From NCBI GenBank assembly GCA_054601695.1, contig BAAHQB010000060.1:434001-498000 (forward strand): a stretch of 64,000 nt of DNA, written 5' to 3'. Positions 1 to 64,000 of this stretch are shown piece by piece. The DNA is from Amorphochlora amoebiformis (lineage: Eukaryota; Cercozoa; Chlorarachniophyceae). The translations under genes were made by a program, and so were the position numbers. Positions within the stretch are counted from its first letter, which is position 1; each line of letters begins with the position of its first letter. The notes below the pieces were generated by a model that made no database searches, was not told the DNA's origin, and saw only the letters and a list, made by a program, of their open reading frames with translations.

Positions 1-40
<40 letters not shown>

Positions 41-151
41 ATGCGTATATTATACATACATACATAATATATATATATATGTGTATATTTGTAAATATAT
101 ATATATATATAAATGCGGGTATGTGTGCATTTGCATATGTATATATATATC

Positions 152-201
<50 letters not shown>

Positions 202-228
202 GTGTGTGTGTGTATTATACATACATGC

Positions 229-276
<48 letters not shown>

Positions 277-381
277 CATATATATATATATAATGTATGC
301 AAATATCTATGCATATACATATGTATATACAAAACACATGATTGCAAATATATATTGGAATATGTAGTGTATGCATGTATA

Positions 382-420
<39 letters not shown>

Positions 421-561
421 GTATTATATATAAATACATACATATACATATATACATAAATGTGTTTGTGTGTATAAATAAACATATACACATATGATTT
501 TTATACTGTGTGTATGACACATTTTTACATGTACATAATGTATGCATGTACATATATTTTG

Positions 562-614
<53 letters not shown>

Positions 615-781
615 CATGTGTAAACTTAATATATACGTACATACATATATCCAAATATATATATGTATATGTATGTGTATATATACTTTTATAATGTCTG
701 TAATATGTCTATATATATTTATAATATATGTATATATATATATGTGTGTGTATATATATTTATTGATATGTGTTAATGTAC
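1..781. repeat. (TA)n-rich low-complexity block
   Basis: Almost entirely TA dinucleotides with scattered GTGTGT and CATACATA interruptions. The long open frames here, rich in Tyr and Ile, are translation artefacts of TA repeats. I see no gene. If gene A continues left of 782 this is its intron. Confidence 0.95.
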
Positions 782-16000
<15,219 letters not shown>

Positions 16001-16828
16001 CTGCTGGTTTACATTATTAATTATTTCGGGGCTGTCCCCCCCCCCGTAACCCTTTGGCCTGGCTTCGATGTCCTGCCTTCCTTCCCCCCGAACTGCTCCG
16101 GTGACATATTGACCCGACAAATTTGAAAACTTTGACAGTTATAATATATAAATGACGGTTTCATATCCCCAACACAACCCACTCTCAGCAAATAAACATC
16201 AATACTGTAGATTTCCATACATCCGGTAAAAAATAGTCCCTTTGGTGCGTGGAGATGTTCTTGTCCCTTGTATCGGCATAGAAACTGCCTCTCTGATCTC
16301 AAACATTCCCCAAATTCCCCTTCCCCAAACGCTATTTCACGGCTCCAACTAATCCCCCCAACAATGTTTTATTTTGATAACGCTAGAGTCGAACCTGCGT
16401 TGCGTTTTCCTTGCAGCTAGAGCTGAGAAGGCCGAGGATGGGCTAGCGAAAACTGAAAGGTCCCTGCCCCCATTGTTACTTGATGTCTATAGAGGTTTAC
16501 TTTTACTCCTCAATATTAGAATACTATCAATCAAATAAAATATAAATTTAGCCCGATAGTAGTGGTATTATCTAGAGCATTTCGGTTTTTCCAAATATAT
16601 GCGAATGATTAGCCGCCAATAACAAGATTGTCATATTAAACGAATGGCAACTTCTTGTGATATTAACACGTATTAACATATCTGAGTGTAGGCTTTTGAT
16701 CGTAAACTAAATAATATGGGAAGTTAGTAGAAGGAAAAGACTCAGTATAATGCAGTAGTGCGTGTTTAAACCCGTCCACCTTCCGGACCTTCCCTACCCA
16801 AAGCTCCTCAGTATTACAAACTCCCAAA
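16001..16828. promoter_or_regulatory. Divergent intergenic region between genes A and B
   Basis: Repeat-poor DNA of ordinary composition separating two diverging models, so it probably holds both promoters. C and G homopolymers occur near 16029-16040. No TATA box or other element can be assigned with confidence. A 93-codon open frame on the minus strand (16302-16021) could be leader or an unrecognised first exon of gene A, but nothing supports it as a protein. Confidence 0.5.
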
Positions 16829-26117
<9,289 letters not shown>

Positions 26118-27440
26118 GATCTGGAATGAATATGATGGAAAAAAAGAGAAATAACAAACTCATTCGACAGGGACCACAGAAATCCAAAACACAGTTGAGA
26201 AGAGATGATGGGATACACATACACGTGCATACGTGTATAGTACACACTTTCTCTGAGACAAAAGCAGAAGTGAGATCACAACATTCATGTTCATCATTTT
26301 TTTTTGTGTTATATCTTTCTCCACTAAAAAAAAATTTTAGAATCTCCACATTCAAATCAAGCCATAAATAATAGTCTTTTTTCCTTATCTTTCACTCCCT
26401 ATGATGCAATATTCTCCCCCCACGTGACTGGACCCAACGTCACGCAAGGTCGCGATGAAGTTTTGTCCGCAAAGTTTTAAATTTCCTTTTTTTCGCTTTC
26501 TTCTATTTTTAATTTTTATGATTTACGAAAAAAAAAGGATGCAAAACAGATCGGCAAGGCTTTTTTTAGACTAAGAGCAATAATACAGTACTTTTATGTG
26601 TCTGGTGCTCTAAAATGTATTCTGCAGTACATGGAAAATTTGGACGATGTTTCGATGCTTCGAAGAAATTTCTGGGTCTGCGCTCATGCATTAGAATAGC
26701 CTGCTAGGCCTGGGATGCTTGGAAAATATAGTTTTCTCAAAATCTATGTATGATGTGAGGTTTGGATCTGAAAAGCAGATCGCTTTTTGTCGAGTTGTAT
26801 TCATCAATGAATTCACTTCACTATTGAAAGTGCCGATGCTAATGTAACCAGTCTAATGATCCCGTAGACTGCGCCGATGACACTAATGAATCTAGTGAAT
26901 CTAGTGAATATGCGATAATCTCTAGAATCTAGATAATTCCGCAGAGATTCAAGAGCATCTATATCCTAGATGTCTAGTATATTCTAGATATTCTCTAGAT
27001 TCTAGAATTTTGATCACGTGCGTGCATGTCTAGATCGATCTAGAGACTAGAGAGATATGTCGGATATTGATGTACGATATCCCAAATATCTAGAATATCT
27101 ACTAGCTCTAGTAGATCCTAGAGATCTAAGACTTACAGACTTAGTCTAACTAGTCTACTAGTACTACGGTAACTATAGATCTAGATTACGAACTTAATAA
27201 TAGCGTACATCATAAGGTATACTGTACTAGTGTCTACTAGGTCTAGAGTGTATGTACTACTATTACTAATATCTAGAGTATTAGGTAGGATATCTATAAG
27301 ACTATAACTGTATATCAGAATATTCAATCGGATTTTAACATATCCGATATTAATATCTATTATATCTCAACACTTTTACCACGCCGGATATTATTAGATT
27401 TCCAGATATCCATGATACCTCAAACTTAATATGCTGAAAG
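26118..27440 (+). other. 3' flank of gene B, with a CTAG-rich segment
   Basis: Ordinary AT-rich DNA with A and T homopolymers follows the gene B stop and probably contains its 3' UTR. From about 26880 to 27420 composition changes: CTAG, TCTAGA and GATATC-like words are strikingly dense. I see no exon here. Confidence 0.65.
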
Positions 27441-27466
27441 GTGATACTATTGAATAGATATCGTAC

Positions 27467-27509
<43 letters not shown>

Positions 27510-27584
27510 TATACTCTTCCGTTATGTAGTCATATCGTCTTCAGGTTGACTTTGTACGCCCTATATCATATAAATACATATATG

Positions 27585-27618
<34 letters not shown>

Positions 27619-27734
27619 ATATATGTGTGTATGTAGATATTTATATGAATATATTGTCTTAGATTTACGTACATCATGCATGTGTTCTTATTTATAATAT
27701 CTAGAATATGCACATACACATCTATACATGGTAT

Positions 27735-27767
<33 letters not shown>

Positions 27768-28181
27768 ATATATACATATGCACATGTAAATATATGAACA
27801 TATAAACATATACACATATGCACACATACATATCAATACCCTAAGAGCAATTTTTACCCTCTAAGCCTATTCTTAAGACTAACCCTAAGAACCTCTAATA
27901 ACCTCTAATCATCTCATACTAACCCTAATAATCACCTCTAATCTTTAATCTTAACCTCTAATCCTTAAGCTTAATATTATCTCCTAACCCTACCAGCATT
28001 ATCTTAACCCCTACCCTCTAAAACTTACCTCTAAGACTTGGAAAAAATCTTTGCGTTTTAATATTTAAACTTAAAAAAATACCGTCTTCTTACCCAAACC
28101 CTAACCCTAACCCTAACCCTAACCCTAACCCAAACTCCGACCATAACCATACCACTTAGAAACGGAGTCAAGTATCTAGGG

Positions 28182-28213
<32 letters not shown>

Positions 28214-28218
28214 CATAC

Positions 28219-28295
<77 letters not shown>

Positions 28296-28297
28296 AC
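27441..28297. repeat. TA runs and degenerate CCCTAA / CCTCTAA repeats
   Basis: TA runs at 27465-27510, 27580-27615, 27735-27770 and 28180-28295. Between them 27840-28040 is degenerate CCCTAA mixed with ACCTCTAAT units, and 28096-28131 is perfect CCCTAA. The candidate exon 27530-27560 lies inside. Confidence 0.8.
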
Positions 28298-28356
28298 ATA
28301 TCGGCGACTATTATTTGTATCACATGTCCCTTCCATTCATCTCCCCAAAGATGACT
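27530..28356 (-). CDS. Tentative end of a minus-strand gene, two exons
   Basis: Exon 28356-28298 reads [19 protein letters not shown] in one open frame and ends at donor GTGAGA. Exon 27560-27530 follows acceptor GATATAG and, in the matching phase, encodes [10 protein letters not shown] and a TGA stop. Phase agreement and the splice sites are the only support. No upstream exon could be linked, and a plus-strand reading of 28298-28356 is also open. I do not recognise the protein. Confidence 0.3.
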
Positions 28357-28388
28357 CTCCAAGGTATATTGATTGTTTGTTTATTCTT

Positions 28389-28510
28389 AACCCTAACCCT
28401 AACCCTAACCCTAACCCACGATCTCGTGGTCGGTTCATGCGCATCATCTGCAAGTTTATGGCCCTAGGACTAAGGTAGGCTTGAATAATCTGAACCCTAG
28501 CCCTAACAAG
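28389..28510 (+). repeat. CCCTAA array with a copy of a dispersed module
   Basis: Perfect CCCTAA units 28389-28418 followed by CCTAGGACTAAGGTAGGCTT and GAATAATCTGAACCC, a diverged copy of a module also seen near 15000, 39465, 42103 and 57755. Confidence 0.75.
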
Positions 28511-28619
28511 TTTTGTTGTTAATTCGGTATGTATATTCATGGGCTCTTTTTGTTAGAGTTGAAGCCTCTAAGTTTTTAGATATTTATTATGCGTATGTAA
28601 TTATATGTGTAATATACAT

Positions 28620-28665
<46 letters not shown>

Positions 28666-28674
28666 GCATATATA

Positions 28675-29255
28675 GAGGAAGAAAGAGAGAGAAAGAGAGA
28701 GAGGGAAGAGAGAGAGGGAAGAGAGAGAGAGAGAAAAAGGAGAGAAAGAGAGATTGAGAGAAAAGAGAGAGAAAGAAGAGAGAGAAAGAAAGAGAGAGAA
28801 AAAGGAGAGAAAGAAGAGAGAGAGAGAAGAGAGAGAAAGAAAGAGAGAGAGAAGAGAGAGAAAGAAGAGAGAGAAAGAAGAGAGAGAAAGAAGAGAGAGA
28901 AAGAGAGAGAGAAAGAAGAGAGAGAAAGAGAGAGAGAAAGAAGAGAAAGAAAGAGAGAGAGAAAAGAGAGAAAGAAGAGAGAGAAAGAAGAGAGAGAAAG
29001 AAGAGAGAGAAAGAATGAGAGAGAGAAAAGAGAGAGAAAGAAGAGAGAGAAAGAAGAGAGAAAAAGAAGAGAGAAAAAGAAGAGAGAGAAAGAAAAGAGA
29101 GAAAGAATTAGAGAGAGAGAGAGAAAGAAGAGAGAGAAAGAATGAGAGAGAGATAGAGAGAGAAAAGAGAGAAAGAAGAGAGAGAAAGAAGAGAGAGAGA
29201 GAAAGAAAGAGAGAGAAGAAAGAAAGAGCGAGAGCGAGAGAGAGAGAGATTGAGA
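28675..29255. repeat. GA/GAAA purine tract
   Basis: About 580 bp of GAGAGAAAGAAGAGAG-type repeat. Its long open frames of Arg/Glu/Lys or, on the other strand, Ser/Leu are artefacts. It lies just downstream of the ARL6 stop codon. Confidence 0.95.
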
Positions 29256-29271
29256 GAGATGCATATATCTC

Positions 29272-36454
<7,183 letters not shown>

Positions 36455-36774
36455 TTTTCAACCCCAGAGCCGTTACACTTATCAGAGCGTTATGTAACGA
36501 CTTGTCACGCTCTTTTTGCGTGACAAATGGGTAAGTCACTTGTCCCACCGATGTCCGAGTGGTGTCACTGATGATGACATCGGAATATCACGTTGAGTGA
36601 CAATACATAAAAGTCATCTGTCCCGGGGTTGTCCCTTCGGACATTTTCTGATAATAATGTCCGCCGAGGTGTTGGGTTATCTCAACCTCCTTTCAAAGGT
36701 ACCTCTCTTCTCTCCGCCCCCCCCTTTTCAATGGACTGTAAACAGTGTATTAGCATTTATAAGCAACATGTGTG

Positions 36775-37238
36775 CAGCACACACGTGTGTTTGATTATTT
36801 CGCGGGAGTGAATACTTGTCGTAAATCGCGTTCGCGTATGTCTCCGAAGCACACGCTCATGCAGGCTGGCATGTGATCTTATCGAAGAATATGTTCCAAA
36901 CAATGAGAGAGTGTTCACCGAACATGTTCACACGCATACGAGTCTATAACGTGGCAGTATGCCTTCGGGGGGTATATAAATACATACACATTTGTTTCTT
37001 CTTGCCAATCCAACCATGTGTGGAAATGGGAGTTTGCAAACAGCTCTAACTTTTGAGCATATGCAAGTGGGATCTCGAACACACCGAGAAAATGAAGAAT
37101 CTCTCATTGTTTGGAACATATTCCTGGATACGCTCACATGCCAGCCTGCACGAGCGTGTGGTTCGGAGACATACGCGAACGCGATTTTTACGACAAGTAT
37201 TCACTCCCGCGAAATAATCAAACACACGTGTGTGCTGC
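36775..37238. repeat. Large imperfect inverted repeat (foldback)
   Basis: The left arm, about 36775-36908, and the right arm, about 37101-37238, are reverse complements over roughly 135 bp: GTGTTTGATTATTTCGCGGG against CCCGCGAAATAATCAAACAC, and ATGTTCCAAACAATGAGAGA against TCTCATTGTTTGGAACAT. The loop is about 190 bp. No transposase frame is seen, so it may be a foldback or MITE-like relic, or a regulatory cruciform. Confidence 0.85.
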
Positions 37239-37454
37239 GCACGTGTTCCTTTGTTCACTGATACAAACATGTTCACCCGCACACGTTGCCTACAACATGA
37301 AGGAATGCGTTCGGGGGTTAATAATATGCGAACAGGTCTGGAAACAGAGGAAAAAAGGGTTAGCATATACTACACACACGTGTTCGGTGAGAGAGCGCAT
37401 TATCTCGATCATCCTATTTACTTCCCAGGGTTGGGGAAAATTGACTAAATTTTC

Positions 37455-37671
37455 GTGTATAACGGTTTGTCTTGCTCTCGCTCTCGCGCTCTTTATGCTC
37501 TTGCTCTCGCGCTCTTTATGCTCTTGCTCTCGCGCTCTTCAAGCTCTCGCTCTCACGCTCTACCTCTCCCTCCACTCATTCTGTTTCCCCCACGCTTGCT
37601 TTCTACGTCTCGCTGCGACTCTCTTTTTTTCTTTCTCTGTCTCTTTCTTTCCCTCTTTCTCTCTTTTTTTT

Positions 37672-37700
<29 letters not shown>
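37455..37700. repeat. CT-rich tract with GCTCTTGCTCTCGC repeats
   Basis: Direct repeats of TCTCGCGCTCTTTATGCTCT then T/C-rich sequence ending in (CT)n. Low complexity. The Ser/Leu/Arg frames here are not genes. Confidence 0.8.
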
Positions 37701-37715
<15 letters not shown>

Positions 37716-37810
37716 GATAATATATATATCTGCGCTCCCTCTATCAGGGGTTCATGATAACGATAGCACTGAGGGACTGTGAATATCATATATATATATA
37801 TGTGTATATA

Positions 37811-37841
<31 letters not shown>

Positions 37842-37875
37842 TTAATATTATAAAATTGTAATACACAATATATAT

Positions 37876-38027
<152 letters not shown>

Positions 38028-38090
38028 CATTATAAATACTATAATATACAATATATATATATATATATATATTATTTGCATATATGAAAG

Positions 38091-55123
<17,033 letters not shown>

Positions 55124-55173
<50 letters not shown>

Positions 55174-55199
55174 ATATATATATATATATATTATATGTA

Positions 55200-55230
<31 letters not shown>

Positions 55231-55239
55231 ATGTGTATG

Positions 55240-55280
<41 letters not shown>

Positions 55281-55316
55281 TTATAACACATATATATATG
55301 CATATAGTTGTAAAAT

Positions 55317-55354
<38 letters not shown>

Positions 55355-55428
55355 CATATTATATATATATACATGTATATACATGCATATATATTATATA
55401 TATATATATATATATATTCATTTATATA

Positions 55429-55461
<33 letters not shown>

Positions 55462-55539
55462 GTGTGTGTGTATGTACATAATATATATAGGTATACATAA
55501 ATATAGTATTACACATATGGATGCAATCATATATATTTC

Positions 55540-55577
<38 letters not shown>

Positions 55578-55798
55578 AATTAGTATACTTATTTTTATAT
55601 ATGTACAAATATATACATTTAGACAAATATATATAAATATATACACATGTATATGTATATATAAATACATATATATACATATATATATATACTTGTATAT
55701 GTATATATGTTTAGTTACATATATATATACGTATATATGTATATATATTTATTTACATGTTATACATATTTATGTATGTATGTATGTCTAATGTATGC

Positions 55799-55830
<32 letters not shown>

Positions 55831-55864
55831 TATATATATATATGTTCGTATATGTATAAATATA

Positions 55865-55902
<38 letters not shown>

Positions 55903-55957
55903 ATGTATATATATATATATATATATGTAATATATATAAATATTTCTACATACATAC

Positions 55958-55990
<33 letters not shown>

Positions 55991-56149
55991 ATATAATAAA
56001 TACATATGTATGTATATACATAAATTTATATATGTGTGTATATATATATATATATACATGCACATACAAATATTAATGCATACATGTACATATACATGCA
56101 TTCAAATATATATATATATATATATTATATACACATATATGCATACATT
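55124..56149. repeat. (TA)n block
   Basis: TA, GTGTGT and TACATA repeats. The phase break between exons 55123 and 56493 implies a missed exon in or just after this block, but I could not find it. Confidence 0.8.
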
Positions 56150-56492
56150 TTCTGACGTGACATGCTCACGTGACATGCTCACGTGACATGCTAACGTGAC
56201 ATGCTCACGTGACATGCTCACGTAACATGCTCGCGTGACATGCTCACGTGACATGCTCACGTGACATGCTCACGTGACATGTGACATTCTTATGTGACAT
56301 ATGACATTCTTACGTGACATGCTCACGTGACAACATGCTCACGTGACGACATGCTCACGTGACGACATGCTCACGTGACGACATGCTCACGTGACGAAAT
56401 ACGTGACATGCTCACGTGACATGATCACGTGACATGCTCCCGTGACAATTCAGGTGACATTCTAACGTGACATGCTCACGTGACATTCTCAG

Positions 56493-61963
<5,471 letters not shown>

Positions 61964-61974
61964 GTAACTCAATC

Positions 61975-63660
61975 TTAACCCCCCCCCCTCTCTCTCTCTC
62001 TCACTCTCACTCTCTCTCTCTCACTCTTCTATAATTATCTCGAAAATAAAACGTAAGTCAATCTGAAACCCTCTCGCTCTCTCTCTCTCTCACTCTCTCT
62101 CTTTCTCTCTCTTTTTCTCTCTCTCTCATTATCTCGCATATCTCTAAAGTGGTCAAAACCTTCCGAGAATAACACGCAAGTCAATCTTAAACCCCCCCTC
62201 TCGCTCTCTCACTGTCTCTCACTCGCTCTCTCACTCTCTCTCTCTCTCTCTCCTTACCTCTAGCAGATCTCTAAATATGTAAATATCTTCTGAGAATAAC
62301 ACGTGAGTGAATCTGAAACCCCTCTCGCTCTCTCTCGCTCTCTTCCTCTCTCTCTCATTATCTAGCATATCTCTAAATATATAAATATCTTCTGAGAATA
62401 ACACGTGAGTGAATCTGAAACTCCTCTCGCTCTCTCTCACTCACTCTCTCTCTCATTATCTCTCGCAAATCTCTAAATATATAAATATCTTCTGAAAATA
62501 ACACGTACCCCTCTCGCCTCTCGCTCTTTCTGTCCGTTTCTATCTCGTATATTTCTAAGGATATAAGTATCTTCTGAGAATAAGGAATTTTGAATTTGAA
62601 ACCCCTCTCCCCTCTCACTCTCTCTCTCTCTCCTTACCTCCCGCATATCTCTAAATATATAAATATCTTCTGAAAATAACACATACCCTTCTCGCTCTGT
62701 CCGCTTTTATCTTGTATATTTCTAAGGATATAAATATCTTCTGAAAAAAATGTGAAACCCCTCTCGCTCTCTCACTCTCTCTTTCTCATTATCTCTCGCA
62801 TATCTCTCAATCAATATACAAACATCTTCTAAGAATAACACGTACCCCTCTCGCTCTCTCTGTCCGTTTTTATCTCGTATATTTCTAAGGATATAAGTAT
62901 CTTCTGAAAATAAGGAATTCTGAATTCGAAACCCCTCTCCCCTCTCACTCTCTCTCTCTCTCCTTAACTCCCGCATATCTCTAAATATATAAATATCTTC
63001 TGAGAATAACAAATACCCTTCTCGCTCTGTCCGCTTTTATCTCGTATATTCTAAGGATATAAATATCTTCTGAAAAAAAAAGAATTTTAAATGTGAAACC
63101 CGTCTCGCTCTCTCACTCTCTCTTTCTCATTACCTCGCGCATATCTCTCAATATACAAATATCTTCTAAGAATAACACGTACCCCTCTCGCTCTCTCTGT
63201 CCGTTTTTATCTCGTATATTTCTAAGGATACAAATATCTTCTGAGAACAAGGAATTTTGAATGTGAAACCCTTTTCGCTCTCTCTCTCTCCCACTCTCTT
63301 TTTCATTAACTCTCGTAAATCTGTAAATATTTAATTATCTTCTGAGAGTAACGCGTACCCCTCTCGCTCTCTCTGTCCATTTTTATCTCGTATATTTCTC
63401 ATAATATGAATATCTTCTGAGAACAAGGAATTTTGAATGTCAAGTCCCTCTCGCTCTCTCACTTTCTCTCTCTCATTATCTCTCACAAATCTCTAAATAT
63501 GTAAATATATATCTTGTGAGAATAACACGTACCCCTTTCGCACTCTCTGTCCGTTTATATCTCGTATATTTCTAAGGATATAAATATCTTCTGAGAACAT
63601 GGAATTTTGAATGTGAAACCCTCTCGCTCTCTCTCTCACTCTCTCTCCTTATCTCTCGCA
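61975..63660 (+). repeat. About a dozen degenerate copies of exon 61887-61963 donor end with CT tracts
   Basis: CATATCTCTAAATATATAAA then TATCTTCTGAGAATAACACG and GTGAGTGAATCTGAAACCCC recurs every 80 to 150 bp, separated by TCTCGCTCTCTC tracts. The unit matches GAGATTTCTAAATCAATTTC...CGAAAATAACACGTAACTCA of the exon and intron start. Some units have an additional ATATTTCTAAGGATATAA segment. Confidence 0.85.
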
Positions 63661-63700
63661 TATTTAGAAATATGTAAATATCATAATATATACATATATT

Positions 63701-63733
<33 letters not shown>

Positions 63734-63750
63734 GTATATATGTATATATG

Positions 63751-63788
<38 letters not shown>

Positions 63789-63913
63789 CATATACATTTA
63801 TATCCTTCTAAACCTACTCCCCTAACCCAAACCCTAACCCTAACCCTAACCCTAACCCACACCCTAACAACCCCTAACCCTAACCCTAACCCTAACCCTA
63901 ACCCTAAGAGTAC
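63661..63913 (+). repeat. TA then CCCTAA array
   Basis: TA 63680-63785 then CCCTAA with CCCACACC and ACAACCCC interruptions to 63907. On the minus strand this would be an intron starting at donor GTACTC of exon 63955-63914. Confidence 0.9.
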
Positions 63914-63955
63914 AAGTGAAACTCTCAAGTCTTCAGGTGTATATGCTCGTTCTAG
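63914..63955 (-). CDS. Tentative single exon of a minus-strand gene entering from the right
   Basis: On the minus strand an acceptor TTATTACCACAG precedes 42 bp encoding LERAYTPEDLRVSL, followed by donor GTACTC, phase 0 on both sides. CCCTAA flanks it on both sides. One exon is too little to name a protein, and a plus-strand reading after CTTCAG is also open. Confidence 0.4.
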
Positions 63956-63968
63956 CTGTGGTAATAAC

Positions 63969-64000
63969 AATCAAACCCTAACCCTAACCCTAACCCTAAC
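63969..64000 (+). repeat. CCCTAA array at the window edge
   Basis: Perfect CCCTAA continuing off the window. It is more likely interstitial, like the others, than a chromosome end, since an exon candidate lies next to it. Confidence 0.85.

Noticed and set aside
16021-16302. 93-codon minus-strand frame
   Set aside because: Composition and sequence look random, and nothing links it in phase to the next gene A exon. Left as possible leader.
63800-64000. True chromosome end
   Set aside because: Telomere-like arrays occur throughout the window in both orientations and the last one flanks an exon candidate, so the edge is arbitrary.

Overview
The window is nuclear DNA of a eukaryote with introns. 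It is dominated by simple repeats: very long (TA)n runs, (GA)n/(CT)n tracts, and interstitial telomere-like TTAGGG/CCCTAA arrays. There are no bacterial operons, ribosome binding sites or CRISPR arrays. An ARL6/BBS3 gene implies a lineage with cilia or flagella. A galacturonosyltransferase-like GT8 fused to a sulfotransferase would suit an alga or other protist that makes sulfated polysaccharide. TTAGGG-type repeats are compatible with many protist groups, so I cannot name the species.

The repeats hide real multi-exon genes. Most exons are 16 to 160 bp, open in one frame, and flanked by AG and GT. Reading the phase from exon to exon gave these models. Gene A (minus, about 16000 down to 782, probably running off the left edge) is an unrecognised charged protein. 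Gene B (plus, 16829-26117) is a secretory GT8 glycosyltransferase continuing in phase into a Stf0-like sulfotransferase and a Pro/Ala-rich tail. Gene C (minus, 36454-29272) is a complete nine-exon ARL6/BBS3-like GTPase of 187 residues. Gene D (plus, 38091 to about 55123, probably on to 61963) resembles DNA polymerase phi (yeast Pol5, MYBBP1A), a nucleolar ribosome-biogenesis factor. Weaker exons lie at 27530-28356 (minus) and 63914-63955 (minus). A/B and C/D are divergent pairs, with about 0.8 kb between the A and B models and 0.8 to 1.6 kb between C and D.

Layout: 0-16 kb is gene A in TA, GA and TTAGGG repeats; 16-26 kb is gene B; 26-27.5 kb is a 3' flank with a CTAG-rich stretch; 27.5-29.3 kb holds a doubtful gene and a GA tract; 29.3-36.5 kb is ARL6; 36.5-37.5 kb is a spacer with a large inverted repeat; 37.5-62 kb is the POL5-like gene; 62-64 kb is a degenerate CT-rich array with one minus-strand exon at the edge.

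Two patterns stand out. First, the (TA)n and CCCTAA arrays are the introns: donors read GTATAT or GTAACCC straight out of the array, and acceptors read TATATAG or CCCTAG. Second, many exons have partial copies, in tandem or dispersed among the repeats. Copies of an exon's 3' end with its donor lie in the downstream intron, and copies of its 5' end with its acceptor lie in the upstream intron. All splice models come from hand reading and need RNA support.
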